Shown: positions 7,881-16,699, counted from the first letter of the stretch. The stretch: DNA of 64,000 nucleotides from Pseudomonas sp. v388 (GCF_003935425.1 NZ_RHQN01000004.1:186001-250000); one strand, 5' to 3'. Notes: generated by a model from the sequence alone, not told the origin. A program made the numbers and translations.

Positions 7881-8609
7881 CTACAAAGCCTTGGTTTCCG
7901 GTTTGTGGGCGACGAAGCGCATCATCCACTCGGCCACGGTTGCGCCGTGGTGGTCATGCTCCAGGCTTGCCACGCCGTTCCGGTAGAGCTGATCACCCAG
8001 TGTCGACTGAAGAATCTCCAGCAATCCCCGCGAATAATCGTGGATGAATTCCGGATGCCCCTGGAAGCACAGCACCTGATCATTGATGTGGTACGCGGCG
8101 AACGGACAGAACTCGCTGGAGGCAATCACCGTCGCACCTTCTGGCAGTGCGGTTACCTGATCCTGATGGCTGATCAGCAGGGTCAGCTTCTCCACGGGCG
8201 GGTTCATCCAGGGCTTCGCCGGGGCCAGATGGTAGTGGTGAATGCCCGCGCCCCAGCCCTGGCTGGCACGCTCGGTCTTGCCGCCCAGCGCCAGTGCCAG
8301 CAACTGATGCCCGAAACAGATGCCCAGCAGCTTCTCGCCACGCCGATAGAGTTCGAGCAGGTATTCCTTAAGGGTGAGAATCCACGGATCGGTGCCAAAG
8401 GAATCGGCCTTGCTGCCGGTGACCAGATAAGCGTCGAACCGCTCGCCCTCCGGCGGATAGACGCCTTGCATGACGTTGTAGATCTCGAACTGTGCGGCAA
8501 TGGGCTGCCGGGCGAACAGCGATTCGAACATACGCCCGTAACCTTGATACTGCTCGGCCAGCGTAGGCCGCAGGATATCGGTTTCCAGAATACAGATGCG
8601 TAACGACAT
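7881..8609 (-). CDS. class I glutamine amidotransferase domain protein
   Basis: A 242-aa stand-alone amidotransferase. The nucleophile elbow LLGICFGHQLLALALGG holds the catalytic Cys, and FQGHPEF near residue 180 holds the His-x-Glu of the triad. Members resemble the glutaminase half of GMP synthase, but no synthetase domain is present or adjacent. The likely action is removal or transfer of a glutamine or glutamyl-amide nitrogen in the cytosol. The start MSLRICILETD is preferred to an ATG 75 bp upstream because the family begins there. It is monocistronic. Confidence 0.88.
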   Translation of the reverse strand: MSLRICILETDILRPTLAEQYQGYGRMFESLFARQPIAAQFEIYNVMQGVYPPEGERFDAYLVTGSKADSFGTDPWILTLKEYLLELYRRGEKLLGICFGHQLLALALGGKTERASQGWGAGIHHYHLAPAKPWMNPPVEKLTLLISHQDQVTALPEGATVIASSEFCPFAAYHINDQVLCFQGHPEFIHDYSRGLLEILQSTLGDQLYRNGVASLEHDHHGATVAEWMMRFVAHKPETKAL

Positions 8610-9070
8610 AGAGATGACCTGAAACAGACGGATAAGAGCCGAGTTATATGAGTGCAGCCTGCCTCGACCGTGCGGGCAAAGCAAGATCTGTCGATGGAAT
8701 TGCCGGGTAGCGGCGGTGAAGACGCGTTGTAGGACACTTCCGACACTGACGAACGGTAGAAAGCTAACGAAACCTGCTGCAGGCGTCTAGTCGGCACATA
8801 GTGGCCCTGACCAGACGGTTTTTATAACCCTTCTATTCCTTATTCAACCGGTAAATACCCAAGCGTTCTATATCGAATGCATCGCCGGCTCTAAGGTGAA
8901 AGAAGTAACTGGGTGACGCGAACAAGCAAAAACGTAAAAACACGCGTCCGGTCGCCGTTTACTTTTCGGCACCACCCGTTCGAATGCATACCTTAGCCAG
9001 CATGCCGATATCCGGACATCCGTTCGGCCTGCTGCAGTTGCTCAGGAATAACAAAAAAAGGCAGTCAGCC
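8610..9070. other. gene-free intergenic region
   Basis: About 460 bp with no supportable large gene. It holds the promoters of the divergent neighbours and a lower-GC stretch at about 8815-8960. I see no tRNA, repeat or strong hairpin in it. Confidence 0.5.
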
Positions 9071-9166
9071 ATGTTCAAACGTTCCAAAGTACGCCAGGCG
9101 GGACTTATTGTTTTCGCCACCACACTCTTATTGATCTTGCCGAACCTGAATCATCTGTTCGGTTGA
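9071..9166 (+). CDS. possible 31-aa single-span membrane peptide
   Basis: Reading from the ATG at 9071 gives MFKRSKVRQAG followed by a hydrophobic stretch of about 15 residues (LIVFATTLLLILPNL) and a short end. The positive N-terminus and single helix suggest a small inner-membrane peptide with the N-terminus inside. The ribosome-binding site is only moderate (AAAAAAAGGCAG, about 10 bp upstream). An in-frame extension back to 8984 is possible but has no membrane-protein character. The call rests on shape alone. Confidence 0.42.
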   Translation: MFKRSKVRQAGLIVFATTLLLILPNLNHLFG

Positions 9167-9236
9167 TCACCTGTTGGCGCTACCGGGCTGCGCAGAACTG
9201 TGCCAATCTTTCGTTTCCAACGACGGGAGAGTAGCC

Positions 9237-9608
9237 ATGCGCGCGTGGACAGCGTTATTTGTCATGACTTGCAGTGCCCAGGCCCTGGGCGGCGAAGTCG
9301 ACCAGGCCGCGGCGGTCGCCGCTTTGAAGGAAGGTCGCGTGGCGATGGACATACGCAGCCAGACCGATTACGACGCCGGTACAGTGCTTAACGCAGTGCG
9401 GGTGGATGAAGTTCGATTGGTCAACCAGATGAAGTTGGTATTGAACGATCGCAATGCCTCCTTCGTTATCTTCAGCAGCACCAACGAGAAAGCCAGCAAG
9501 GCCCAGGACAAGTTACGCAGCGCCGGTTATTTCAGCGTGATCAACGGCGGCAACTATGAAGAGTTGCACAATGCGCTCTATGACATCTCCGATGATCCGG
9601 CCGAGTAG
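9237..9608 (+). CDS. secreted rhodanese-like protein lacking the catalytic cysteine
   Basis: A 123-aa protein with a short signal peptide (MRAWTALFVMTCSAQALG). It then follows the rhodanese pattern: VAMDIRSQTDYDAGTVLNAV with the conserved Asp-x-Arg, a strand FVIF, and a late LRSAGYFSVINGGNYEEL. The active-site loop, which should start with Cys, reads SSTNEKASKA at residues 80-89, so sulfur transfer through a persulfide is not possible. It is probably a periplasmic binding or regulatory domain. The start at 9237 follows GGGAGAG; an upstream frame from 9174 is less likely. Confidence 0.72.
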   Translation: MRAWTALFVMTCSAQALGGEVDQAAAVAALKEGRVAMDIRSQTDYDAGTVLNAVRVDEVRLVNQMKLVLNDRNASFVIFSSTNEKASKAQDKLRSAGYFSVINGGNYEELHNALYDISDDPAE

Positions 9609-9732
9609 GTTCGCGTTACTGTGACACGCGCCAAGGCGGCAGCCTGGACTGGCAGCAGCCGGCCGACTGGCGAACGAGCCGGTGACGGCAGCGAATCCGC
9701 GACCCGGCCGCCAGCGACCTGACGCCTGCCGG

Positions 9733-10548
9733 TTACTGATGCTGTACCTGCATCTGTGTGATGACTCTGGGCGCTGTGGATACCACCACCTTGGCATGCA
9801 TGTACTCGCCCCCGCCGCCACGGCGCATGCCGCGCACCGGACAGGCGTCCAGATAATCAAGACCCACCGCCAGTTTCAGGTGCCGCTCCGGCACCGCCAG
9901 TCGATTGGTCACGTCAAAGCTGTACCAGGCGTCGTCAAGCCAGGCCTCCGCCCAAGCGTGGCTGGACAGGTGATCGGCATCCTCGCTGCACAGATAACCC
10001 GACACGTACCGCGCTGGAATACCCAGGCTCCGCGCACAGGCGACGAACGCATGCGCATGGTCCTGACACACGCCGGTACGCCCGGCGAAAGCTTCGGCGG
10101 CGCTGGTATGCACTTCCGTGGCGCCGGGGGTGTAGGCGATATGCTGGTTGAGCGCATGCATCAGATCGATCAAGGCGCTGCGATCGGTGCGCTTGCGGCA
10201 TTGTCGGGAAGAAAACTCGCGAATCGCTTCGTCCGCCTCGGTCAGGCGTGTGAAGCGCAGGAACGGCAACGCGGAACCGACCTCGTGCTCGGCCTCGCGG
10301 GTCTCATCGATGTCCACCTGGCCGCGGGCACCAATGATGATCGCCTCGTGGGGTTCTTCCAGCGACAGCACGTGCAGGATATTACCGAACGGATCGATTT
10401 GCGCGCGCACCGGGCGCGGCAGGTCCAGGTGCCAGCTGAGCACTTTCTGGCGCTCACTGTCATGGGGTGTCAGGCGCAAATACTGAATGCTGGCGCGCAC
10501 CTGGTCGTCATAGCGATAAGTGGTTTGGTGGCTAATCGAGAGTCTCAT
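9733..10548 (-). CDS. transglutaminase-like cysteine peptidase
   Basis: A 271-aa protein with an N-terminal beta domain (MRLSISHQTTYRYDDQV) and a transglutaminase core. The catalytic Cys is in FAGRTGVCQDHAHAF, the His in SSHAWAEAWLDDAWYSFDVTN and the Asp shortly after. The order and spacing match the papain-like Cys-His-Asp triad. It is the last gene of a three-gene operon: its ATG overlaps the stop of the alpha-E gene (ATGA at 10545-10548), indicating translational coupling. In this conserved trio it is thought to cleave or form amide bonds on a peptide product, but the substrate is unknown. It has no signal peptide. Confidence 0.92.
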   Translation of the reverse strand: MRLSISHQTTYRYDDQVRASIQYLRLTPHDSERQKVLSWHLDLPRPVRAQIDPFGNILHVLSLEEPHEAIIIGARGQVDIDETREAEHEVGSALPFLRFTRLTEADEAIREFSSRQCRKRTDRSALIDLMHALNQHIAYTPGATEVHTSAAEAFAGRTGVCQDHAHAFVACARSLGIPARYVSGYLCSEDADHLSSHAWAEAWLDDAWYSFDVTNRLAVPERHLKLAVGLDYLDACPVRGMRRGGGGEYMHAKVVVSTAPRVITQMQVQHQ

Positions 10549-11504
10549 GCAGCCTCCAGGTATGAGGTGTGTATCGCGTTACCCAGTTGGGCCAGCAGCG
10601 GAATGAATTCGTTCAACCATTCATGCAGGCCCTCGCCGAGGATTTCATCGATGCCGGTGTAGCGCAGCCGCGCATCCAGTTCCGCGGCCATGCGCTGCGC
10701 CGGTCTGCCGTTGGCACCAGGCAGGCTGGCGAGGATGATGTCCATTTCCTCCAGGCATGCACGCAGCGAACGCGGGATGTCGGCCCGCAACAGCAGCAAC
10801 TCGGCCACCTGCCGGGCACCGGGCGCGTCTCGATAGACTTCGGTGTAGGCTTCGAACGACGACAGTGCCCGCAGCAATGCGCTCCACTGGTAATAGCCGG
10901 CGGCGGAACTGTCGGCGGCGGCGTTGGCCTGCGGCCCGCGCAGTTCAAGCATTTCGTAGCGGGCGTCGAGCATGCGCAGAGTGTTGTCGGCGCGCTCGAT
11001 GAAAATGCCCAGGCGAATGAAGCGAAACGCATCGTTGCGCATGATGGTGCCGTAAGTGGCGCCGCGGAACAGGTGCGAGCGCTCCTTGACCCACTCGCAG
11101 AAGCGGCTCATGCCATAGCGGGTCAGGCCTTGCTCGGCGATACCGCGAATCTCCAGCCAGGTGGCGTTGATGTTTTCCCACATGTCGGCCGTGATGCGCC
11201 CACGCACGGCATGGGCACTGGCCCGAGCGGCTCCCAGGCAGCTGTAGATGCTGGCCGGGTTGCTCGCATCCAGGGCGAAGAAATGCAGCATGCGCTCGGC
11301 GTGCAATGCGCCATGGCGTTCGACATAGGTGTCCAGTGTCCCGGTGATCAGCAGCGGCATGGCGATTTCATCCAGCCCGTCACCGCGCCCGTCCTGGGGC
11401 ATCAAGGACAGCGAATAGCTCACGTCCAGCATCCGGGCCAGGTTTTCGGCCCGTTCCAGGTAACGTGACATCCAGAAAAGATCCGAGGCAGTTCTACTCA
11501 GCAT
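10545..11504 (-). CDS. alpha-E domain protein (DUF403 type)
   Basis: A 319-aa all-helical protein beginning MLSRTASDLFWMSRYLERAENLARML, the hallmark of alpha-E proteins. They nearly always sit between a circularly permuted ATP-grasp and a transglutaminase, as here. No catalytic residues are known with certainty; a scaffold or accessory role for the ATP-grasp is inferred. The start at 11504 is preferred to 11555 because the family begins at this Met. It lies 13 bp downstream of the ATP-grasp stop and overlaps the transglutaminase start by 4 bp. Confidence 0.9.
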   Translation of the reverse strand: MLSRTASDLFWMSRYLERAENLARMLDVSYSLSLMPQDGRGDGLDEIAMPLLITGTLDTYVERHGALHAERMLHFFALDASNPASIYSCLGAARASAHAVRGRITADMWENINATWLEIRGIAEQGLTRYGMSRFCEWVKERSHLFRGATYGTIMRNDAFRFIRLGIFIERADNTLRMLDARYEMLELRGPQANAAADSSAAGYYQWSALLRALSSFEAYTEVYRDAPGARQVAELLLLRADIPRSLRACLEEMDIILASLPGANGRPAQRMAAELDARLRYTGIDEILGEGLHEWLNEFIPLLAQLGNAIHTSYLEAA

Positions 11505-11517
11505 TGGAAAGGCATCC

Positions 11518-12927
11518 TTAATCCTCGACCACCCAAGTGTCTTTGGTACCGCCACCCTGGGACGAATTGACCACCAGCGAGCCTTCGCGCAGGGCGACGC
11601 GGGTCAGGCCGCCGGGTACCACCCGCGTCTCGCGGCCTGACAATACGAACGGGCGAAGGTCGATGTGGCGTGGGGCGATACCGTTCTCGACGAAGGTCGG
11701 GCAGGTCGACAGGCACAAGGTAGGCTGCGCGATATACAAATGCGGCCTGGCCTTGAGACGCGCGCGGAACGCTTCGATCTCGGCCGAGCTGGCGGCCGGC
11801 CCGACCAGCATGCCGTAGCCGCCGGACCCTTGGGTTTCCTTGACCACCAGGTCGCCGAGGTTGGCCAGGACGTGGGACAGCTCTTCGGGTTTACGGCACT
11901 GCCAGGTCGGCACGTTCTTGAGGATCGGCTCCTCGTCCAGATAAAACCTGATCATGTCGGTGACGAACGGATACACCGACTTGTCGTCCGCAACCCCGGT
12001 GCCGATGGCGTTGGCCAGCACCACATTGCCCGAGCGATAGGCCGACAGCAGGCCCGGCACGCCGAGCATGGAATCGGGATTGAACGCCAGCGGATCGAGA
12101 AACGCATCGTCCAGGCGGCGGTAGATCACATCAACCGCCTTGGGGCCGTCGGTGGTGCGCATGAACACCTTGTCGTCGCGCACGAACAGGTCGGCGCCCT
12201 CGACCAGCTCGACGCCCATTTCCCGAGCCAGGAAAGCATGTTCGAAAAACGCGCTGTTGAAGCGACCCGGCGTCAGGACCACAACGCTGGGGTTATCCAG
12301 ATGACTGGAACTTTTAAGCGTATCGAGCAGCAGGCTGGGGTAGTGGTCGATCGGCGCGATGCGCTGCGCGGCGAACAGTTCAGGGAACAGGCGCATCATC
12401 ATCTTGCGGTCTTCGAGCATGTAGCTCACGCCGCTGGGGGTGCGCAGGTTGTCTTCGAGCACGTAGTAGGTGCCGTCGCCGTCGCGCACCAGGTCGACGC
12501 CGGAGATATGCGAATACAGGTCGCGGTGCAGGTTCAGGCCCTGCATCGCCAGTTGATACTGTTCGTTGGCCAGCACCTGCTCGGCAGGGATGATCCCGGC
12601 CTTGATGATGCGCTGGTCATGGTAAAGGTCGGCGAGGAACATGTTCAGCGCCTTGACGCGCTGGATGCAGCCGCGCTCCACCACCCGCCATTCGCTGGCC
12701 GGGATGCTGCGCGGAATTGTGTCAAAGGGGATCAACCTTTCGGTGCCCTGCTCGTCGCCATAGAGCGTGAAGGTGATCCCGGCGCGATGAAACAGCAGAT
12801 CGGCTTCGCGGCGGCGCTGGGCCAACAGTTCGGCAGGCGTATCGCCCAGCCAACGGGCAAATTCCCGGTAATGCGGCCGGACAGCGCCAGCAGCATCGTA
12901 CATCTCATCGTAAAAGGTGCGGATCAT
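11518..12927 (-). CDS. circularly permuted ATP-grasp type 2 protein (DUF404/DUF407 type)
   Basis: A 469-aa ATP-grasp enzyme with swapped halves. The N-terminal half contains FYDEMYDAAGAVRPHY and the ligand segment LNMFLADLYHDQ. The middle has YVLEDNLRTPSGVSYMLEDR, and the end carries the phosphate-binding TQGSGGYGMLVGPAAS and a closing SRNGGGTKD-like SQGGGTKDTWVVED. The family is predicted to activate a carboxylate with ATP and join it to an amine, making an amide-linked product. It is the first gene of the operon with the alpha-E and transglutaminase genes. The ATG at 12927 follows an AGGAGT site (about 12934-12939); an alternative at 12957 adds ten residues. Confidence 0.92.
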   Translation of the reverse strand: MIRTFYDEMYDAAGAVRPHYREFARWLGDTPAELLAQRRREADLLFHRAGITFTLYGDEQGTERLIPFDTIPRSIPASEWRVVERGCIQRVKALNMFLADLYHDQRIIKAGIIPAEQVLANEQYQLAMQGLNLHRDLYSHISGVDLVRDGDGTYYVLEDNLRTPSGVSYMLEDRKMMMRLFPELFAAQRIAPIDHYPSLLLDTLKSSSHLDNPSVVVLTPGRFNSAFFEHAFLAREMGVELVEGADLFVRDDKVFMRTTDGPKAVDVIYRRLDDAFLDPLAFNPDSMLGVPGLLSAYRSGNVVLANAIGTGVADDKSVYPFVTDMIRFYLDEEPILKNVPTWQCRKPEELSHVLANLGDLVVKETQGSGGYGMLVGPAASSAEIEAFRARLKARPHLYIAQPTLCLSTCPTFVENGIAPRHIDLRPFVLSGRETRVVPGGLTRVALREGSLVVNSSQGGGTKDTWVVED

Positions 12928-13243
12928 TGCCGAACTCCTTGTCCCCATGGACACCAAGACCTTGGCAAGGCCCGTGCCACCGGCATAAATGCTTTGATAT
13001 CAATCGGTTATGTAAATATCAGGCATCAGTCGCACCATTCCTGTGCAAATACCGCCCTGCAGGTCTATGGCGCGCTTCATTCAGAAGCGTCAGCCCCTGC
13101 ATAAATCTATGACAGGCATAGGCAGAGTTGATTTCCTAAGGTGTGATGGCCCGCCCATAATCGCCAGCATCCCGACCTGCCGAGGCCAGCGAGAACGCTG
13201 CCACACCGGTCCTTAACTGCTTCTGCGTCACCTCATTCCCTTT
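12928..13243. other. operon promoter region and possible small-RNA region
   Basis: This gap carries the promoter of the ATP-grasp operon and, further right, no convincing protein gene. A short minus-strand frame ending at 13136 has no start signal or family. The plus-strand terminator at 13244-13270 has no visible gene upstream of it, so a short non-coding transcript from here is possible. Confidence 0.35.
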
Positions 13244-13270
13244 AAGCCACTCCATGAGTGGCTTTTTTTT
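13244..13270 (+). terminator. intrinsic terminator on the plus strand
   Basis: The stem AAGCCACT / AGTGGCTT with a CCATG loop is followed by an uninterrupted T run ending at 13270. Its orientation is plus, although the nearest annotated genes on both sides are on the minus strand. Confidence 0.75.
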
Positions 13271-13296
13271 GCCCTTGATTCGGCCCTTATGCAAAC

Positions 13297-13328
13297 CGGC
13301 CGGCCCCGGATGCATCCGGGGCCGGCCG
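13297..13328 (-). terminator. perfect 32-bp palindrome downstream of the RraB gene
   Basis: Positions 13297-13328 are a perfect palindrome centred on ATGCAT, with arms starting CGGCCGGCCCCGG. It begins 23 bp after the RraB stop in the direction of transcription. The T tract is poor, so it may terminate weakly or stabilise the mRNA 3' end. Confidence 0.55.
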
Positions 13329-13350
13329 TGTACCACGTGATGCGTGTCAA

Positions 13351-13692
13351 TCAGGCGTGCAATCGTCTTACTTCCTGAGTGACACCCCAGCCTTCTACCT
13401 CGCCGTCCAAAGGCGAGATCACCGCCTGAAAGTCCTGTTCGAAATCGCCGATGCCGTCGTAGGTGGCGTACATCACCTTACTCAGCTGCAAGTGCCAGGC
13501 GCCGTCATCGCGAACATTGATCTGGGTGTTGAGTGACTCACCGCGAAACTGTTGCGCGGCCTGCCGTGCCCGGTCCTCATCCGGAAAGACGGCATAGAAC
13601 TCGATGGGATGGATTCGTGCGAAGTCAAAGCCGCCCTCTTTCATGCGGCGCAGTACGTTACTGCTGATGTCTTCTTGATAGGCTGTGCTCAT
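13351..13692 (-). CDS. rraB: RraB-family ribonuclease E inhibitor
   Basis: A 113-aa acidic protein matching the RraB (DUF1260) pattern: ISSNVLRRMKEGGFDFARIHPIEFYAVFPDEDRARQAAQQF and a C-terminal YDGIGDFEQDFQAVISPLDGEVEGWGV. RraB binds RNase E in Escherichia coli and changes which transcripts it cleaves; in Pseudomonas the same role is inferred. AGGAGGACG directly upstream of the ATG at 13690-13692 is a strong ribosome-binding site. It is monocistronic with a palindrome after the stop. Confidence 0.85.
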   Translation of the reverse strand: MSTAYQEDISSNVLRRMKEGGFDFARIHPIEFYAVFPDEDRARQAAQQFRGESLNTQINVRDDGAWHLQLSKVMYATYDGIGDFEQDFQAVISPLDGEVEGWGVTQEVRRLHA

Positions 13693-13936
13693 GAAACGTC
13701 CTCCTATACAACGATAGATAGAGTTTCAACTCTTCCGAAGCAGCCTCTTGCAAAGGCCGCTGCACGACAGTCATACCGACGTGGGGAATCAAGCATGTAG
13801 CTGACCAGACCGGCCTGGCGGGCAAACCGGTGCAGACATGGCAGAGACCGTGACACCGGTCTCGATTGCAGAGTAGACCGTTGGCAGGCTCGCTGCCAAG
13901 TGGCCGAGGCGGCGAGCCTTACCGATACGGGTTGAA

Positions 13937-14173
13937 TCAGATGACTTCTGTAATGGAAATGATCTGGACACTGTTCTGATCCTTCAGTGTTTTCACTGTC
14001 GGTTCATCGGTCCGGCCTTCCAGGTCGTTGAGGTTCAGCTCATCGGTCACTGGAAACAAATCCCTGCGCAGAAGACGCGCCACCTCCTCCTCACTGGGGC
14101 GGTCCTGAAAATCAATATCGACGCGTTGCTGGACACCGTCCTTGTCGAGATACGAAATGGCCCACTGTTTCAT
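13937..14173 (-). CDS. small hypothetical protein (78 aa)
   Basis: A 78-aa protein beginning MKQWAISYLDKDGVQQRVDIDFQDRPSEEEVARLLRRDLFP, which looks like a small alpha/beta domain with a leading hairpin. GGAGG five bases before the ATG at 14171-14173 sets the start; a TTG codon directly upstream (14174-14176) is not needed. It has no signal peptide. It lies 138 bp downstream of the LTA-synthase-like gene, with that gene's terminator in between. I do not recognise a family. Confidence 0.7.
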   Translation of the reverse strand: MKQWAISYLDKDGVQQRVDIDFQDRPSEEEVARLLRRDLFPVTDELNLNDLEGRTDEPTVKTLKDQNSVQIISITEVI

Positions 14174-14260
14174 CAATGCCTCCAGAAGGAAGCCAGTGAT
14201 TCTGGCTTACACGATCTGGACCTTTCGTCCCGGACATTCGTTCCAAGGGATTGCGGGCAA

Positions 14261-14294
14261 AAAGAAAGGCCCTTGCTGACAAGCCAAGGGCCTT
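14261..14294 (-). terminator. intrinsic terminator of the LTA-synthase-like gene
   Basis: On the minus strand the stem AAGGCCCTTG / CAAGGGCCTT is followed by TTTCTTTTTG. It begins 18 bp after the stop of the upstream gene at 14312. Confidence 0.8.
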
Positions 14295-14311
14295 CGGGTC
14301 CCGCAGGACAA

Positions 14312-16402
14312 TCAGTTGCGGCTCTTGCTCGCCTCCGCGCCTGCGGTGTTGTCCAGCAGGCTCTTGGTCGCCGTTTGCAGGAAGCTTTCCAGCTTGCGAT
14401 GCAGCTGGGCGGCGTCCGGTGCGTCGGGCACCAGTTCAGCCCCTGGATTGGCGCCCAGGGTGTAGTTCAGCACCTTGGGCGGCATGTCGACCGGATCGAT
14501 CAGGATGCGGTTGCCCTCGACGATCGCCACCACCTGCTCACCACCGGACGGCTTGATTACCGCAAAGCCCTTGTCGCCCTCAGGCAGGTTGAGCAGATCA
14601 CGCCCCCAGCATTGGTGACGCGTCTGGCCGCCCAGCCGGCCCATGATGGTGGGTACCACGTCCATTTGCGTGCCGACGATGCTGCTGCGCTGGCCGAACT
14701 TCTCCTGGATACCAGGCCCGATCAGCAGCAACGGCACGTTGAAACGACCCAGATCCATTTCCGTCAGTTGCCGGTTGTTGCCGAAGCCGTGGTCGCCCAG
14801 GACCACGAACAGGGTTTCCTTGAAGTACGGTTCTTTTTTGGCTTTCTCAAAGAACTGGCCCAAGGCCCAGTCCGAGTAACGCATCGCCGTCAAATGCTCA
14901 TCCAGCGTGCCATGACCGGTGACGCGTTCCACCGGCAAATTCTCCGGCAGCGCGTAGGGCGTGTGGTTGGACAGGCTCTGCAGCAGCGCATAGAACGGCT
15001 TGCCGCCTTCACGGGCCTTCAGCTCCTGGGCACCACGGTCGAACATGTCCTGGTCTGACACGCCCCACGTCGGATCGGAAAACACCGGGCTGACGAAATC
15101 TTCCCGGCCGACGAAGTTGGTCATGCCCTGGTTGCTGAAAAAGCCTGACTGGTTATCCCAGGCGAAGTTGCCGTTGTAGACGTAGACGTCATTGAAATTG
15201 CGGCCGGTGCTGAGCAACTGCGGCAGGCCCGACAGCTTGTTGCTGCCCTCGGGCGTGCGCATCAGGTACTCGAAGCCCGGCAAGTTCGGGAAGCAGGCCA
15301 TGGTGGCGAACATGCCCTGGTGGGTGTGAGTGCCGGCCGAAAAGAAATGGTCGAACAGCAGGCCTTCCCGGGACAGTTTGTCGAAGTAAGGCGTGATATT
15401 GGAGTCGCTGCCCAGCGCGCCCACCGAATGACCGGCAAAGCTCTCCAGCAGGATCACCACCACGTTGCGGATCGGCAGGGTATTCTCGGCAGGCGGCGTA
15501 AAGTCGCGACGAACCGCCGCAATATCGGCTTCGACCAGCGTGTCATGGGACGTCAGCAGCATATCGCGCACGGTCTGTTGTGCTTCGGCCTGAGGCAGCG
15601 TTGCTTTCCAGACATTGTCACGATGCGCCGACATGCGCGCCTTGCCCGCTCTGATCAGCGTCAGGGTGCCGTTAAGGCCTAGCTGGTTGGCGAAGTTGGA
15701 GTCAGTGGTGTAGGCATCGCCCCAACGCAGTGGCGGACCCTGGCGCAAGGTGCCACGCGCGGCGACCACCGCAATCAGCAGAATGACGACAAACACACCG
15801 GCTCGCAGATACCAGGGCGCAGCCGTGCCTACCCCGCCTTCATGACCGCCCTGGCTTCGCGGACGGGTCAGCCGGTCGATACCCTTGAATACCAGACTCA
15901 GCAGCCAGGTCACCAACGCCCACGCCAATAGATAGCGCGCCACCGGAAAGCCGTACCAGAGCATGCGCAGGACGGTGCCGGGGTCTTCTTCGATGTACTG
16001 GAAAACCAGACCATTGAGGCGCTGGTGGAATTCACGATAGAAGTCCATTTCCATCAGGCCGAAGAACAGCGTGACGCTGCCCACCAGGGTCAGCCAGAAC
16101 CGGAAGAACCCGCGTGCCGCCATCGCCCGGACACTGAACAGCGCCAGCATCAGGGGAATGAGCAGGTACACCGTCAGCCGCAGGTCGAAGCGCAAGCCGT
16201 TGAACAAGGCTTCGAGAAATGTCGTCACCGGTGTTTCGCCGATCATTTCACGGTTGTAGGCCAGCAGGCCTATGCGCAGCAAGGTGTACATCAGCATCAG
16301 GACAAGGCCACTGAGCAGCAGGTAGGCCAGGTGGGATTTCAGGGTCGGTGCTTGCCGGCGGGACAAATCCTGCCCAGGGGTGCGGGCGTCCGTTTTAGCC
16401 AT
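14312..16402 (-). CDS. LTA synthase family membrane sulfatase-fold protein
   Basis: A 696-aa protein with about five transmembrane helices in the first 250 residues, then a periplasmic alkaline-phosphatase/sulfatase domain. Metal and nucleophile motifs visible are VVVILLESFAGHSVGALG, FSAGTHTHQGMFAT (candidate catalytic Thr), VYNGNFAWDNQSGFF and the late LGDHGFGNNRQL. The family transfers phosphoglycerol or similar groups from phospholipid onto periplasmic acceptors; in Gram-negatives the acceptor is often an osmoregulated glucan, inferred here. It is monocistronic and has its own terminator. The start at 16402 gives a basic Lys/Arg-rich N-terminus before the first helix. Confidence 0.9.
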   Translation of the reverse strand: MAKTDARTPGQDLSRRQAPTLKSHLAYLLLSGLVLMLMYTLLRIGLLAYNREMIGETPVTTFLEALFNGLRFDLRLTVYLLIPLMLALFSVRAMAARGFFRFWLTLVGSVTLFFGLMEMDFYREFHQRLNGLVFQYIEEDPGTVLRMLWYGFPVARYLLAWALVTWLLSLVFKGIDRLTRPRSQGGHEGGVGTAAPWYLRAGVFVVILLIAVVAARGTLRQGPPLRWGDAYTTDSNFANQLGLNGTLTLIRAGKARMSAHRDNVWKATLPQAEAQQTVRDMLLTSHDTLVEADIAAVRRDFTPPAENTLPIRNVVVILLESFAGHSVGALGSDSNITPYFDKLSREGLLFDHFFSAGTHTHQGMFATMACFPNLPGFEYLMRTPEGSNKLSGLPQLLSTGRNFNDVYVYNGNFAWDNQSGFFSNQGMTNFVGREDFVSPVFSDPTWGVSDQDMFDRGAQELKAREGGKPFYALLQSLSNHTPYALPENLPVERVTGHGTLDEHLTAMRYSDWALGQFFEKAKKEPYFKETLFVVLGDHGFGNNRQLTEMDLGRFNVPLLLIGPGIQEKFGQRSSIVGTQMDVVPTIMGRLGGQTRHQCWGRDLLNLPEGDKGFAVIKPSGGEQVVAIVEGNRILIDPVDMPPKVLNYTLGANPGAELVPDAPDAAQLHRKLESFLQTATKSLLDNTAGAEASKSRN

Positions 16403-16654
16403 GGTTGTTGTGATCCGATGATTTCAGAAGTTGAGTTCAGCCGTCTGCCACCTGCCAATAGCCGGCCGGGGCGATCGTCTGCAAAGGCGCGATTGCGCCG
16501 GGAACGCCAACGCGTCGAGGCCCGTTCAGAATCTCTTGACAATGAACGGCTTGCGCGCCGCGCGGGATTTTGAAGGGAGGGGTGTGAAAAATTTGTCGCG
16601 GATCGATGGATGAGCGGATAGTGGGTCCCGGCCATTGCCGTGCGGGCACCGGCG

Positions 16655-16684
16655 CTGTAGACGCCAGCTCGCTGGCGGCTACAG
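16655..16684. repeat. REP-like palindrome
   Basis: An imperfect inverted repeat CTGTAG-(N18)-CTACAG with inner arms CGCCAGC / GCTGGCG, located just downstream of the PLDc_N gene stop. Confidence 0.55.
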
Positions 16685-16699
16685 ATCGGTCATGTACCG

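Noticed and set aside
11665-13104. 479-codon plus-strand frame
   Set aside because: It is the complement of the ATP-grasp gene; high-GC DNA gives long shadow frames, and the composition (His/Gln/Arg-rich) is not protein-like.
13136-13336. Minus-strand 66-codon frame ending GDYGRAITP
   Set aside because: It would start in the RraB palindrome and read through a terminator hairpin; no initiation signal.
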